Shown here piece by piece: positions 27,844 to 37,612 of a DNA stretch of 64,000 nucleotides. The number at the start of each line of letters is the position of its first letter. Within the stretch, counting starts at the first letter, position 1. Position numbers and translations under genes: made by a program. The notes beneath the pieces were generated by a model. That model worked only from the letters and a program-made list of their open reading frames with translations. It ran no database searches and was not told where the DNA came from. Source of the DNA: Verrucomicrobiota bacterium (lineage in GTDB: Bacteria > Verrucomicrobiota > Verrucomicrobiia > Chthoniobacterales > UBA10450); NCBI GenBank assembly GCA_003219415.1, contig QHOS01000019.1, positions 1 through 64,000 on the forward strand, given 5' to 3'.

Positions 27844-28320
27844 TTATCGTGACCCCGTTTCCCAGGTCATGAAATCGTCGAGTGTTTGCCGTGTTCTATC
27901 GACTACGAATTCGACGACGGCTGCGTCGTCGATGAAGCCGAGGAACGGTGTCTTATCCGGAATTAAATCGAATGGATCGACCAGATAGTTAAGAGCAGCA
28001 ACGATCCATAACAACGAATCATGCGTAACCTGATCGTATTCTTCGCGATGATGCGCACGGACCAAACGCAGCATTGTCTGAAGATAAGGCCAATACTCTT
28101 TAAAAGAGTCTTTCGGCACGGTCGCTGCCTTTCTCGATGCTTCGTTGAAAAGCGTTTGTAGACGGTCACGATCATCGATGCACGATTTTGCATCGGTGAG
28201 CGCTCTCGCGAAGGCTTCGCTGCGAAGGGCAGGTTTGCTGTAAGGGCTGACTCCCTCAATATTTCTTCGACTCAGCCGCGCCTTGGTTTTGGTATCCGAT
28301 TTCGTTTTTACCTCTTTCAT
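27844..28320 (-). CDS. YkvA/DUF1232 family protein
   Basis: LLWIVAALNYLVDPFDLIPDKTPFLGFIDDAAVVEFVV. Confidence 0.85.
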   Translation of the reverse strand: MKEVKTKSDTKTKARLSRRNIEGVSPYSKPALRSEAFARALTDAKSCIDDRDRLQTLFNEASRKAATVPKDSFKEYWPYLQTMLRLVRAHHREEYDQVTHDSLLWIVAALNYLVDPFDLIPDKTPFLGFIDDAAVVEFVVDRTRQTLDDFMTWETGSR

Positions 28321-28396
28321 CGGTCACTATGAGAGCAGGTAGATGCGCAGATGAGAAGCCCATTCGAACAGAATGATGAATCCAGTTGATCGCCAC

Positions 28397-29452
28397 CTAC
28401 GGCTTTGTTGCCAGAACCAGTGGTGAAGGCCCGGGCGCTTTCAGCTTTCGAACTTTTTTGAACCCCGCTTCTTCCAGCCAGTTTTTGATTTCGTTGAAGC
28501 TGAAGGTGTCGCCTTTTTCAGTGTTGACCAGCATTTGCACGGCAAACATCAGTGAAGGTAGCGGTTCGGTGCGATCATCGTTCACCAGCCATTCTGCAAT
28601 TGCGATCGTGCCGCCGGATTTTAGCGCGCGGAAAATCTTTCTGAGCAACCGACGGCTGCGACCTTCGCCTTCGCTGTGCAAGATGTGACCAAGCGTCGCG
28701 ATGTCATAGCCGCTGCCGAAATTCGCTTCCAACATATCACCCTCGACATAATTAAAGCGATCGCCGACGCCGAACTTTTGTGTGATTCGTTTCGTCGTCG
28801 GAATCATTCCTGCCCAATCGACTGCGGTTACCCGCACCCGGGTCGATTTTTGGGCCAGGGCAATGCCCCAAATACCTGAACCGGCGCCAAGATCGAGCAC
28901 GCGAATTTCGTTCTTTGCCTTCGCTAACTTCAAATGATCGCCGAGCTTTTGCGCAGGCGGATAGCTCATCGGGATGATATTTTCCACTAGCTGACTGAAG
29001 AATTCCGTGCCTTCGGTTTCCTGGTTCACGGCCACGGCTGGACGACCTTCGCGAACGATATCGGACAATCGCAGCCATCGTGAAATGAGCTGGGGCGCAA
29101 TGGCTCCAAAAAAACCCGCGTGCGTCCCCGGCCTTTTGCTTAGAAGAAAGGCGGCGCTTTCGGGTGTAAGCGAATACTTTCCTTGCCGATTTTTCTTTAG
29201 AAGACCTAGACCAACAAGCGCATTCATCAGAATCCCCAGAGCCCGCGCCGATGCCCCGGTTTCTCCTGCAACCTGCTCTGTCGTTTTTGCGTCGCCCTCC
29301 AACGAATCGAAAACCCTGTTACTCACGCCGGCGCTGATGATCATCGGCGGTGCGTAAGCGAAGCTGAGTTCCATCAAACGTTCAGGCGTGACTTGTTCGC
29401 CACGGCGAATCCGTCCTTTGGCGGATTTTTTACCGCGAGTTTTCTTGGACAT
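28397..29452 (-). CDS. SAM-dependent methyltransferase with N-terminal winged-helix dimerisation domain
   Basis: VLDLGAGSGIWGIALAQ, EGDMLEANFGSGYDIATLGHILHSEGEGRSRRLLRKIFRALKSGGTIAIAEWL. Confidence 0.85.
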   Translation of the reverse strand: MSKKTRGKKSAKGRIRRGEQVTPERLMELSFAYAPPMIISAGVSNRVFDSLEGDAKTTEQVAGETGASARALGILMNALVGLGLLKKNRQGKYSLTPESAAFLLSKRPGTHAGFFGAIAPQLISRWLRLSDIVREGRPAVAVNQETEGTEFFSQLVENIIPMSYPPAQKLGDHLKLAKAKNEIRVLDLGAGSGIWGIALAQKSTRVRVTAVDWAGMIPTTKRITQKFGVGDRFNYVEGDMLEANFGSGYDIATLGHILHSEGEGRSRRLLRKIFRALKSGGTIAIAEWLVNDDRTEPLPSLMFAVQMLVNTEKGDTFSFNEIKNWLEEAGFKKVRKLKAPGPSPLVLATKP

Positions 29453-29506
29453 ATCAGATTTGAGGTTTCGAAAGCTAAGATCGACAAATAAGGTTGGGAA
29501 TCAATT

Positions 29507-30709
29507 GTGACCAAGCATTCTTCTGAACTTGAGACGCCGCGCCTTACCGTCTTCTGCAAGACACGCGAAGAAATGGAAGCTGGCGAGCGCGCCGTTCTCG
29601 CGCCGTTTGCGGAAAAGTCCGGTGACTCGCGCGGCCGGCAATATTCAGAGCCCAGTCATTCGTTTCGGACCGAATTTCAGAGGGATCGCGCACGCATCAT
29701 TCATTCACGCGCCTTTCGTCGAATGGAGTATAAGACGCAGGTCTTTTTGAATGGAACCGGTGATCACTTGCGCACCCGGCTGACGCACTCCATTGAGGTC
29801 GCCTCCATCAGCCGCACGATTGCTCGCGCATTACGCCTGAATGAAGATCTCGCGGAAGCGATCGCGCTCGCGCACGACCTGGGACACGCGCCCTTTGGAC
29901 ATTCGGGCGAAGAGATGCTGGCTGAATGCATGCGCGACCACGGCGGCTTCGATCACAACCGTCAGAGCGTGCGAGTGGTCGAGCTCCTTGAAGATCCCTA
30001 TCCGAATTTTCCGGGTCTGAACTTGACATTCGAAGTGCGCGAGGGCCTGCGGAAACATGGAGCATTTCATCAACTGGAAAAACTGACAGAACGGCAGGCA
30101 CGCGCTCCTTTACAAAACTATCGTTGCCCATCGCTGGAAGCGCAGGTCGCGGACCTGGCGGACGAGATCACTTATTACAGTCACGACTTGGATGATGCAG
30201 TCGATTTCGAAGTCCTGAACGCGGCGCAACTGGAACAAAACGAGGTCTGGCGTCGAAGCATTCGAGCAGTGCTGGCACGCTATCCTGACGCTCGCGAGCC
30301 GGAACTACACAAGCTAATCATCCGGGACATTATCGACACGGAAGTACACGATCTGGTCTCGACCAGTGCAAAATCCATTGCCGATGCGGGCGTGCAAAGT
30401 TCAGACGAAGCGCGCCAGCAGCCGGCGCCGCTGATTCGTTACAGCGATGATTTGCTCCAGGCGAATCGCGATTTGCGAAAATTCCTGTACCAGAACGTTT
30501 ATTACGATCCACGCGTCTCCGAAGTAAATCGGCGGGCCTGCGAAATGTTGCGGCAGGTTTTCCAGGCGTACCTGGCGGATCCTGACGAGCTGGGTGAGAC
30601 GGCGGCGAAACGAATTGAAACTGAGGGATTGCATCGCACGGTCTGCGATTATATCGCGGGAATGACCGATCGGTATTTGATGGAAGAACACGCGCGGATC
30701 ACAGGGTAG
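29507..30709 (+). CDS. dgt: dGTP triphosphohydrolase-like HD protein (GTG start)
   Basis: HSRAFRRMEYKTQVFLNGTGDHLRTRLTHSIEVASISRTIARALRLNEDLAEAIALAHDLGHAPFGHSGEE. Confidence 0.94.
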   Translation: MTKHSSELETPRLTVFCKTREEMEAGERAVLAPFAEKSGDSRGRQYSEPSHSFRTEFQRDRARIIHSRAFRRMEYKTQVFLNGTGDHLRTRLTHSIEVASISRTIARALRLNEDLAEAIALAHDLGHAPFGHSGEEMLAECMRDHGGFDHNRQSVRVVELLEDPYPNFPGLNLTFEVREGLRKHGAFHQLEKLTERQARAPLQNYRCPSLEAQVADLADEITYYSHDLDDAVDFEVLNAAQLEQNEVWRRSIRAVLARYPDAREPELHKLIIRDIIDTEVHDLVSTSAKSIADAGVQSSDEARQQPAPLIRYSDDLLQANRDLRKFLYQNVYYDPRVSEVNRRACEMLRQVFQAYLADPDELGETAAKRIETEGLHRTVCDYIAGMTDRYLMEEHARITG

Positions 30710-30756
30710 GGGCGGCTCACCTGACAGCCCGCCGCGCGATCATCCCGGGGAGAACC

Positions 30757-30778
30757 GGGCGATTGAGGTCAATCGCCC
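30757..30778. terminator. Hairpin between convergent genes, possible bidirectional terminator
   Basis: Perfect gggcgattga-gg-tcaatcgccc; no clear U tract. Confidence 0.35.
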
Positions 30779-30782
30779 CTGC

Positions 30783-31415
30783 CTACGCAGCCGCGCTTCC
30801 ACTTTCTTCCCGAAGATATTGAATCACCAGCCGCAGGCGTTTGTTAATAGATAGTTCTTCGAGGACGCGTTGACGACGAAGGGGATCGCTCACAAATGTT
30901 GAGGTGACGAGATCAGCAAGTAATTCCGGGTCGCTCAAATCGGAAAGATACCGATCTACTTTAGGGGGAAGCTGCCGTGGTCCGTCTCCTTTCAGGTTCG
31001 AATAAAGCTCCAGCACTTTCGCAGCCAGCGCTTCGGTTTCTACGGACGTGGTGGATTCGCATTCGAGGGACTCTATCATTGCAATAGGAAATGGCGCTTC
31101 CTGCTGAAAAGCGCTGAATCTGACACGTTCGAGTCCCTGCAGAATCAGGTTCGAGGTGCCGTCGCTTCGTTCAACGCATGCGCGAATAAGACCAACGCTG
31201 GCAATGTGAAAAAAGTCTCCGGTCGAATTCCATTCAGCGCAGTGCGGCTTGAGCAGTGCAACGCAAAACATGCGGTGATGGGCGAGGGCGTGCTTTAACA
31301 TCTCGCGATAGCGCGGCTCAAAAATATGAAGCGGAAGCAGCGCATGCGGAAAAAGCAGAGCGCCAGGCAACGGCATAACCGGCACTTTTTTGGGGAGGGT
31401 TACAGATGAGGACAT
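30783..31415 (-). CDS. LON peptidase N-terminal-domain protein
   Basis: VPVMPLPGALLFPHALLPLHIFEPRYREMLKHALAHHRMFCVALLKP..VGLIRACVERSDGTSNLILQGLERVRF. Confidence 0.9.
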   Translation of the reverse strand: MSSSVTLPKKVPVMPLPGALLFPHALLPLHIFEPRYREMLKHALAHHRMFCVALLKPHCAEWNSTGDFFHIASVGLIRACVERSDGTSNLILQGLERVRFSAFQQEAPFPIAMIESLECESTTSVETEALAAKVLELYSNLKGDGPRQLPPKVDRYLSDLSDPELLADLVTSTFVSDPLRRQRVLEELSINKRLRLVIQYLREESGSAAA

Positions 31416-31508
31416 GGCGTCTTCTATCTTTGTACGATATGTGCCTTGGAGAAAGAGCAAGCGGTGGAGCGTAACTCGTAATTCATTACAACGCCAAAAA
31501 ATGGCCGA

Positions 31509-31553
31509 TTTAACGCTTCAACTGTTTAACGATTTAACGCGGCGGAGCCATTC
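31509..31553. repeat. Octamer repeat array plus conserved block at the aroD 3' end
   Basis: atttaacg|cttcaact|gtttaacg|atttaacg then cggcggagccattc; related block at 43296-43334. Confidence 0.75.
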
Positions 31554-32229
31554 CCAATGCCCGAAGCTGTTCCAGCGATATTTGTCCTTCGATGTCGCTT
31601 CGGCCGAGCGAAACATATATAAGAGCCGATCCGCAACAGGCGAGGAGCACACGCGAAGCGGCGCCCAATTTACCGATTCCCATCGCGCTCACGGCAACGC
31701 CAGGTTCCCTGGCCGCGACGAAATCGATCAATCGCGTCAGTTGCGCCGGAGTGTCGGTGCGTGTCGCCAGCTTGAAAATATCCGCGCCATACATCATTGC
31801 CGCGCGCGCTTTCTCTCGCAGCTGATTGGGACTCGGAGTGCTTTTCAGGCAGTGCACTGAAATGATCTGCCGCACATTCTGCTTCCGAGCCATCCGAAGC
31901 AGCGACCGGAAGACTGGCGCCGAGCGTAGTTCGACGTCGATATAACGAGCCCTGGATAAGAATCGAGCGAGAAGATTGTGTCGTTGCGCCGCGGATAATC
32001 GATTTGCGCCGCCTTCGATCGGATGTCGAGCCGTGATGATCAGCGGCGCGCGTAACTTCGAAATCCTGTTCTCCAGTCGATCAACCGCCCGCACAAGACG
32101 ATCCAGACGCAGTTCAAAAATATCCGGTGGCTTGCCCATTCGAATAGCGAAATCGAGGTCCGCCGGCGACGTGATTACGCCGACTACACGGTGACGTAGG
32201 CGAGGCGTTGCCAACCTGCGCACGATCAC
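31534..32229 (-). CDS. aroD: Type I 3-dehydroquinate dehydratase
   Basis: DIFELRLDRL, LIITARHPIEGG, IDVELRSA, ISVHCLKSTPS, GADIFKLATRTDTPAQ. Confidence 0.88.
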   Translation of the reverse strand: MIVRRLATPRLRHRVVGVITSPADLDFAIRMGKPPDIFELRLDRLVRAVDRLENRISKLRAPLIITARHPIEGGANRLSAAQRHNLLARFLSRARYIDVELRSAPVFRSLLRMARKQNVRQIISVHCLKSTPSPNQLREKARAAMMYGADIFKLATRTDTPAQLTRLIDFVAAREPGVAVSAMGIGKLGAASRVLLACCGSALIYVSLGRSDIEGQISLEQLRALGMAPPR

Positions 32230-32231
32230 AT

Positions 32232-32840
32232 TTAGCGGCCGGCCCCTGGTGCGTAGCGCGAAACCATTCGCTCAACGTACTTGGCCAGAATGTCGAACTC
32301 GAGGTTCATTAGATCGCCCGGTTGGGCCCGGTCCAGATTGGTATGCGTTTTCGTGTAAGGAATAATCCACGTGACGAAACTTGTCGGAAGAACATCGGCG
32401 ACAGTAAGACTGATCCCATCGACCGCAATCGAGCCCTTGCGCGCGACGTAATGGGCGAATGCGTCAGGTAACTCGATTTCCAATCGAAAATCTGCGCCGC
32501 TCTTCTGCCAGGCGATGACCGGCGAAACACAATCGATGTGCCCTTGAATGAAATGTCCGCCAAGGCGCTCGCTTGCAGTAACGGCACGTTCGAGATTTAC
32601 CAGCCGCTTCCGCTGCAAGTTTTTTAGATTTGTGCGAGCGATCGTCTCTTCCAAAAGATCGAAAATCAACACGCCGCCGCGATGTGAGTGCAGGGTGAGG
32701 CAACAACCACTAACGGCCAAACTATCGCCACGCCGTATCTTTTTCGCGACGCGCGGAGCGGCAAGTTTCAATTGGTTGCCGCTTTTGCTTGTATTCACCG
32801 CAATCACGGTGCCAACTTCTTCGATTAAACCGGTGAACAT
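32232..32840 (-). CDS. ribE: Riboflavin synthase alpha subunit
   Basis: MFTGLIEEVGTV, GDSLAVSGCCLTL, LGGHFIQGHIDCVSPV, GSIAVDGISLTVADV. Confidence 0.96.
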   Translation of the reverse strand: MFTGLIEEVGTVIAVNTSKSGNQLKLAAPRVAKKIRRGDSLAVSGCCLTLHSHRGGVLIFDLLEETIARTNLKNLQRKRLVNLERAVTASERLGGHFIQGHIDCVSPVIAWQKSGADFRLEIELPDAFAHYVARKGSIAVDGISLTVADVLPTSFVTWIIPYTKTHTNLDRAQPGDLMNLEFDILAKYVERMVSRYAPGAGR

Positions 32841-32849
32841 TCTGAAGAG

Positions 32850-32903
32850 CTTAAGTTTTCAGTTTTAAGTTTTACGGAGTCTGCACTTAAGACTTAACAC
32901 TTC
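32850..32903. repeat. Heptamer-armed inverted repeat upstream of nhaA
   Basis: aagtttt|cagtttt|aagtttt ... acttaag|acttaac|acttctt. Confidence 0.7.
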
Positions 32904-32953
32904 TTCATTCCTATTTCATTAGCGTCCGTTGGTCGTTAGAAAATGAGTGTGTA

Positions 32954-34270
32954 TTGCCCATGCCCGTTCATTTAAGGAAACTCCCGCCTACTATCTTTCA
33001 GCGCTTTTTCCGCACCGAGACAGCAGGCGGATCAGTCTTGCTGCTGTTCGGCATTGCTGCGTTGGCCCTGGCGAACTCACCGCTCGCCGCATCGTACGCG
33101 GGTGTTTGGCGAACACCATTAGCCGTCGGGATAGCGGATTACTCACTTTCACTGACGTTGCATCAATGGGTCAATGACGGACTGATGGCAGTGTTTTTCC
33201 TCTTGGTTGGCTTGGAGATCAAGCGGGAATTGGTCGTCGGTGAGCTGGCCTCCGTGCGCAAAGCAACGCTTCCCATCGCGTGCGCTATCGGCGGCATGAT
33301 TGTCCCGGCTGCGCTTTACTGGGTTTTCAACCCGATTGGATTTGGAGCGCGGGGTTGGGGTATTCCCATTGCGACTGATATTGCCTTTGCCCTCGCCGCA
33401 CTGGCATTGATCGCACCACGTGCGCCAACCGGTGCAAGGGTATTTTTGACTGCTCTGGCGATCGTTGACGATGTGGGGGCGGTGCTTGTCATTGCTACTT
33501 TCTATTCGCAAACCATCGCGTGGGGAGCCCTCGGCGTCGCAGGTCTGCTGATTTTGGTGTTGTTCGGATTTAATGCAATGGGAGTGCATCGGCTGTGGCC
33601 GTATTTGTTAGTGGGAGGGATGCTCTGGTATTTTGTGCATCAGTCCGGGGTGCACGCGACGGTTGCTGGGGTGGCCCTTGCTTGCGCCATTCCCACGCGC
33701 ACACGGACCAATGCAACGCAATTCTCTCGGGAGGCGCGCTCAGTTTTGGATCGATTTGACCAAACCGAGAGCGGCGATTTTATCGTTTTGACCAGTAAGG
33801 GACAGCAGGAAGCGCTCTTTGCACTCGAGTATGCAGCCCAGAGCGTAACGGCGCCGATTCTGAGGCTTGAACACGCTCTACATAAATTCTCAGCATTCGT
33901 GGTGATGCCGCTGTTCGCCGCGGCGAACGCTGGAGTGACCGTAGCGTTACCGATCCGGCATGCAAAGATTGCCGTCGGAGTGTTGGTCGGACTGGTTCTT
34001 GGCAAACCGCTGGGGATTATGGCGGCGGCTCTGCTCGCAGTTAAATCAGGCGTTGCCAGACTTCCTCACGCTGTGAGCTGGACATCTTTGCTCGGTTATG
34101 CGTGGCTCGCCGGAATCGGTTTCACCATGTCGCTATTTATCGCAATGCTTGCGTTCGATGAGACTGCGTCGGTTGGGGCCGCAAAGTTGGGCATCCTTGC
34201 CGGCTCGCTCGCGGCTGGGGTCGCGGGAGCCATTGCCCTGAGGATTGCCTCAGGTTTTCGTAATGAATAG
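32954..34270 (+). CDS. nhaA: Na+/H+ antiporter NhaA
   Basis: GGSVLLLFGIAALALANSPLA, NDGLMAVFFLLVGLEIKRELVVGEL, GIPIATDIAFALAAL, LTALAIVDDVGAVLVIA, GIGFTMSLFIA. Confidence 0.96.
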   Translation: MPMPVHLRKLPPTIFQRFFRTETAGGSVLLLFGIAALALANSPLAASYAGVWRTPLAVGIADYSLSLTLHQWVNDGLMAVFFLLVGLEIKRELVVGELASVRKATLPIACAIGGMIVPAALYWVFNPIGFGARGWGIPIATDIAFALAALALIAPRAPTGARVFLTALAIVDDVGAVLVIATFYSQTIAWGALGVAGLLILVLFGFNAMGVHRLWPYLLVGGMLWYFVHQSGVHATVAGVALACAIPTRTRTNATQFSREARSVLDRFDQTESGDFIVLTSKGQQEALFALEYAAQSVTAPILRLEHALHKFSAFVVMPLFAAANAGVTVALPIRHAKIAVGVLVGLVLGKPLGIMAAALLAVKSGVARLPHAVSWTSLLGYAWLAGIGFTMSLFIAMLAFDETASVGAAKLGILAGSLAAGVAGAIALRIASGFRNE

Positions 34271-37181
34271 GTCGCATCCCGCTCCCGAGTCCCATGTGTT
34301 CTATGAGGCGCAGGCGCAAAGCCGAGGAAGCGCGCCGGTTACCATTCTCTGTTCCATTCTCTTTCTGTCCGGGACTGGTGCACTCATATTCGAAACTCTT
34401 TGGCTACGGTTAAGCGGGCTCGCATTCGGCAACTCGGTCTGGGCAGCGGCGTTAATCCTTTCCAGTTTCATGGCCGGCCTGGCACTTGGGAACGCGATCG
34501 CGGCTTCATCGAGAATTCGGCGATGGCGACCCCTCCAGCTTTACGCGTTGCTGGAAGTGCTCGTTGCTCTGCTTGGGTGCACAATCGTTTTTGGTCTTCC
34601 GGCGCTCGGCGAATTATTGCGACCCCTGTGGCAAATGCTTTGGAATTACCAGCCCGCGCTTCTCGGAGTGCGATTCATTGTCTCTTTCCTGATTTTGCTT
34701 GTGCCGACGACGGCGATGGGCCTGACGCTGCCGGTGTTGATCGAAGATCCAATGTTGCGGCAAACCAATTTTGGAAGCGCGATTGGTTTTTTGTATGGCT
34801 CGAACACGTTAGGAGCGGTGGTTGGCGCTGTGCTCGGTGAAGGTTATCTCATCGCGGCGTTTGGTCTTCGAGGCACAAGTTTGGCTGCGGCTTTGGCGAG
34901 TTGCATCGCTGCAGCGGTCGCTTTGCTGATAACACAAATTGACAGGAACATGGCTGCGCTTGTTCCTCAGCGCACACTTCCTCTGCGTTTGGGCGCAAGA
35001 TATTGCCCCCCGTGGCGTATGCTTTTCATCAGCTTTGGGACGGGCTGCATCCTTTTGTCGCTGGAGGTGATTTGGTTCCGATTTTTACGGCTGTACGTCG
35101 TTTCAACACCCACGGCGTTCGCCATAATGCTTGCGATTGTACTGGCGGGAATCGGGCTCGGCGGCCTTGCGGCGGGCATGATGCATCATCGCTCCGCCCG
35201 ACCGAATCAATTGCTTCCTATCCTGTTGTTGCTGACGGCGATTGCAGTGCTTTTGTCATACCTTTTCTTTCCAGGCGAGGCGGTAAACACGCCCGGCGGT
35301 GCTTTCAGCATCGCATCCTGGCCGCAAATCGCGTTGCTGTGCCTGGCCTTAATGTTCCCTGTCTCATTTTTGTCGGGGATCTTGTTCCCGACCATCGTTG
35401 TCGTTGTCCAAGCGAGCGTGGAAGACCGGATGAACAGCACTGGAATCACGACCTTGTTCAACACGGCGGGGGCAGCAGTTGGTCCACTGATTGCAAGTTT
35501 CACGTTGCTGCCGAACTTCGGCCTTCAGTGGAGTTTCATCTTATGCGCTGTAGCGTATGCTTTGCTCGCCGCGCTTGGTGGCGAAGAAAGAGCGTCGTCC
35601 TTTAAGCGATCCATCAACTTCGTAACTGCTGCGCTTTACGCCGCGGTACTCCTTATCGTCGCAGTTATTCAATACCATCGTGCGGACGCGCCTTTCGAAC
35701 ATGCGAGCCGGCCCTACGAATTGGACGAAAGAGGGCGCGCGTTAGCCTACGTTGTAAAAAAGATCGAGGGGACCGCAGACACGTATCAGTTGCTGCGACG
35801 GGATCTTTTTGGCGAGCCGTATTACTACCGGCTGTTGACCAACGCCTTTTCGATGTCAGCCACAAATCCGCGCAATCAGCGCTACATGAGATTGTTTGCC
35901 TATCTTCCTCTGGCACTTCGTCCAGAGTCAAAAGATGTGCTGCTTATCTGTTACGGCTGCGGAGTCACCGCCGATGCGCTCCTCCACGGACCGGACGTCC
36001 GGCGAATGGATATCGTGGACATTTCCAAAGAGGTATTCACTCTTGCTGATCTCTATTCTGGCATCAATTACTCGAACCCGCTGCGCGATCCTCGCGTCCA
36101 CTCAATCGTGCAGGATGGGCGGTTCTTCCTCCAGGCAAGTCCGCGGCAATACGACATTATCTCCGGCGAGCCGCCTCCGCCGAAGGTGACCGGTTCGGTC
36201 AATCTCTACACCGAGGAATTTTTCTCGCTTATGAACAGCCGACTGAAGGAAGGCGGAATCGCTACGTTCTGGCTGCCGATCAATCAATTAAAGGTAGATG
36301 AAGCAAAAGCAATTCTGCGTGCGTTTCACAATGCATTTGCCAACGCGTCTGTCTGGGCCAGCGCAGATCAGGAGTGGATCATGATGGGCATAAAAGGTCC
36401 GGGACGCAAAATGGAAGCAGAAAAACTTCGGCAATTGTGGAATGACCCAGCCAGCGGCGCGGATCTACGGAGGATTGGAGTTGAGGTTCCCCAACAGCTC
36501 GGCGCGCTGTTTTTGATGGACGGCGAAGAGATCGACCGCATCACCAAAGACGTCGCGCCCCTGACCGACCTTTATCCAAAGCGGCTGACGGATGAGCGCT
36601 GGGACGACGAAGCGAGTCATCGCTTCGCTTTGACGTATTTGGACGCGCCCTCAGCGTTTCAACGTTTTCTTTGGTCTCCATTGATCAATAGAATCTGGCC
36701 TGAGGCGCTCAACCCGGAAACGGCCCGACTGGAGTCATTTTTTAATCTTCGTCAGTCACGATATCTCTCCGAGATGAACGGAAGCAACGAGTTGGCCGAA
36801 CTGGATCTTTATCTGCGCCGTTCCCGCCTGCGAATACCGGTCCTGGAGGTGCTGGGAAGTGACGGGTTCCGGCTGTCAATTGCGGAGCGTGTTGCGAAAA
36901 AATCGCAACCGCCTCCGCTGGAAACGATGCCAGACTTGGTTGCGGGAGCGCTTGCGCAACGCGACATCAATGGGGCAATTCGTCTGTTGGAGGACGAGAA
37001 AGATCGCGGCCCGTTTAGTCTCGGTGACACGTTTCTTCTTATTTATCTCTACTGTTTGAACGGCGAGGTCGACAAAGCAGAAGCACTCGCTGGCGCAAAT
37101 GCCGCGATCAAGAAGAATAGTTTCGTCGATTGGCTCTGGGCGAAATTGCAAAACGAGTTCGGATTTCATCCGCCAAATTGA
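34263..37181 (+). CDS. Fused membrane domain / spermidine synthase-like protein
   Basis: N-terminal multi-TM (LFLSGTGALIFETLWLRLSGLAFGNSVWA); synthase-like domain VLLICYGCGVTADALLHGPDVRRMDIVDISKEVFTLA...VHSIVQDGRFFLQASPRQYDIISGEPPPPKVTGSVNLYTEEFF; overlaps the nhaA 3' end. Confidence 0.88.
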   Translation: MNRSHPAPESHVFYEAQAQSRGSAPVTILCSILFLSGTGALIFETLWLRLSGLAFGNSVWAAALILSSFMAGLALGNAIAASSRIRRWRPLQLYALLEVLVALLGCTIVFGLPALGELLRPLWQMLWNYQPALLGVRFIVSFLILLVPTTAMGLTLPVLIEDPMLRQTNFGSAIGFLYGSNTLGAVVGAVLGEGYLIAAFGLRGTSLAAALASCIAAAVALLITQIDRNMAALVPQRTLPLRLGARYCPPWRMLFISFGTGCILLSLEVIWFRFLRLYVVSTPTAFAIMLAIVLAGIGLGGLAAGMMHHRSARPNQLLPILLLLTAIAVLLSYLFFPGEAVNTPGGAFSIASWPQIALLCLALMFPVSFLSGILFPTIVVVVQASVEDRMNSTGITTLFNTAGAAVGPLIASFTLLPNFGLQWSFILCAVAYALLAALGGEERASSFKRSINFVTAALYAAVLLIVAVIQYHRADAPFEHASRPYELDERGRALAYVVKKIEGTADTYQLLRRDLFGEPYYYRLLTNAFSMSATNPRNQRYMRLFAYLPLALRPESKDVLLICYGCGVTADALLHGPDVRRMDIVDISKEVFTLADLYSGINYSNPLRDPRVHSIVQDGRFFLQASPRQYDIISGEPPPPKVTGSVNLYTEEFFSLMNSRLKEGGIATFWLPINQLKVDEAKAILRAFHNAFANASVWASADQEWIMMGIKGPGRKMEAEKLRQLWNDPASGADLRRIGVEVPQQLGALFLMDGEEIDRITKDVAPLTDLYPKRLTDERWDDEASHRFALTYLDAPSAFQRFLWSPLINRIWPEALNPETARLESFFNLRQSRYLSEMNGSNELAELDLYLRRSRLRIPVLEVLGSDGFRLSIAERVAKKSQPPPLETMPDLVAGALAQRDINGAIRLLEDEKDRGPFSLGDTFLLIYLYCLNGEVDKAEALAGANAAIKKNSFVDWLWAKLQNEFGFHPPN

Positions 37182-37196
37182 CCACGACTGAATTCG

Positions 37197-37414
37197 GCCG
37201 CGGATAACGCTGATAACCCAATTGGGTGAACTGATTCGCAAAGAATCGAGCAGAGAAATCGTTGGCGTGGCGATGCACGTTCTGAATGCCAGGTTGGAGT
37301 GGAAGCGTGCGACAGCAACCGCGAGCGTCTGAGCATCCAAACGTGACGGCTTAAATCTACAGTCCACGGTCGGCAAAAAATTATCCGCGATATTCGCGTA
37401 ATCCGTGGTTCCAA
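37197..37414. repeat. Nonamer-armed inverted-repeat element
   Basis: gcggataac|gctgataac ... ttatccgcg|atattcgcg|taatccgtg|gttcc. Confidence 0.7.
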
Positions 37415-37416
37415 GG

Positions 37417-37558
37417 GTTCAAAAAAACTTTCAAAAAAAGTGAAAAAAAAGCTTGTCAGCCCCTGACGCGTTCCTTTAAACCGTGAGTTAACGCGACAAG
37501 TGCGTCCACAAGGCCGTTCAAAAAAACTTTGAAAAAAGCGAAAAAAAAGCTTGTCAGC
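37417..37558 (+). promoter_or_regulatory. Two direct copies of an A-tract + cttgtcagc module upstream of the TonB receptor
   Basis: gttcaaaaaaactttcaaaaaaagtgaaaaaaaagcttgtcagc (37417-37460) and gttcaaaaaaactttgaaaaaagcgaaaaaaaagcttgtcagc (37516-37558); TTGTCA is -35-like after UP-like A tracts. Confidence 0.5.
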
Positions 37559-37612
37559 GTTCGGAAAAGTTAATAACCGTGGCAGAACCTAACCAAACCA
37601 ATGGAGAAACTA

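Noticed and set aside
37166-37414. 82-aa ORF MEPRITRISRIIF...
   Set aside because: Translation of the nonamer-armed repeat; no independent coding evidence.
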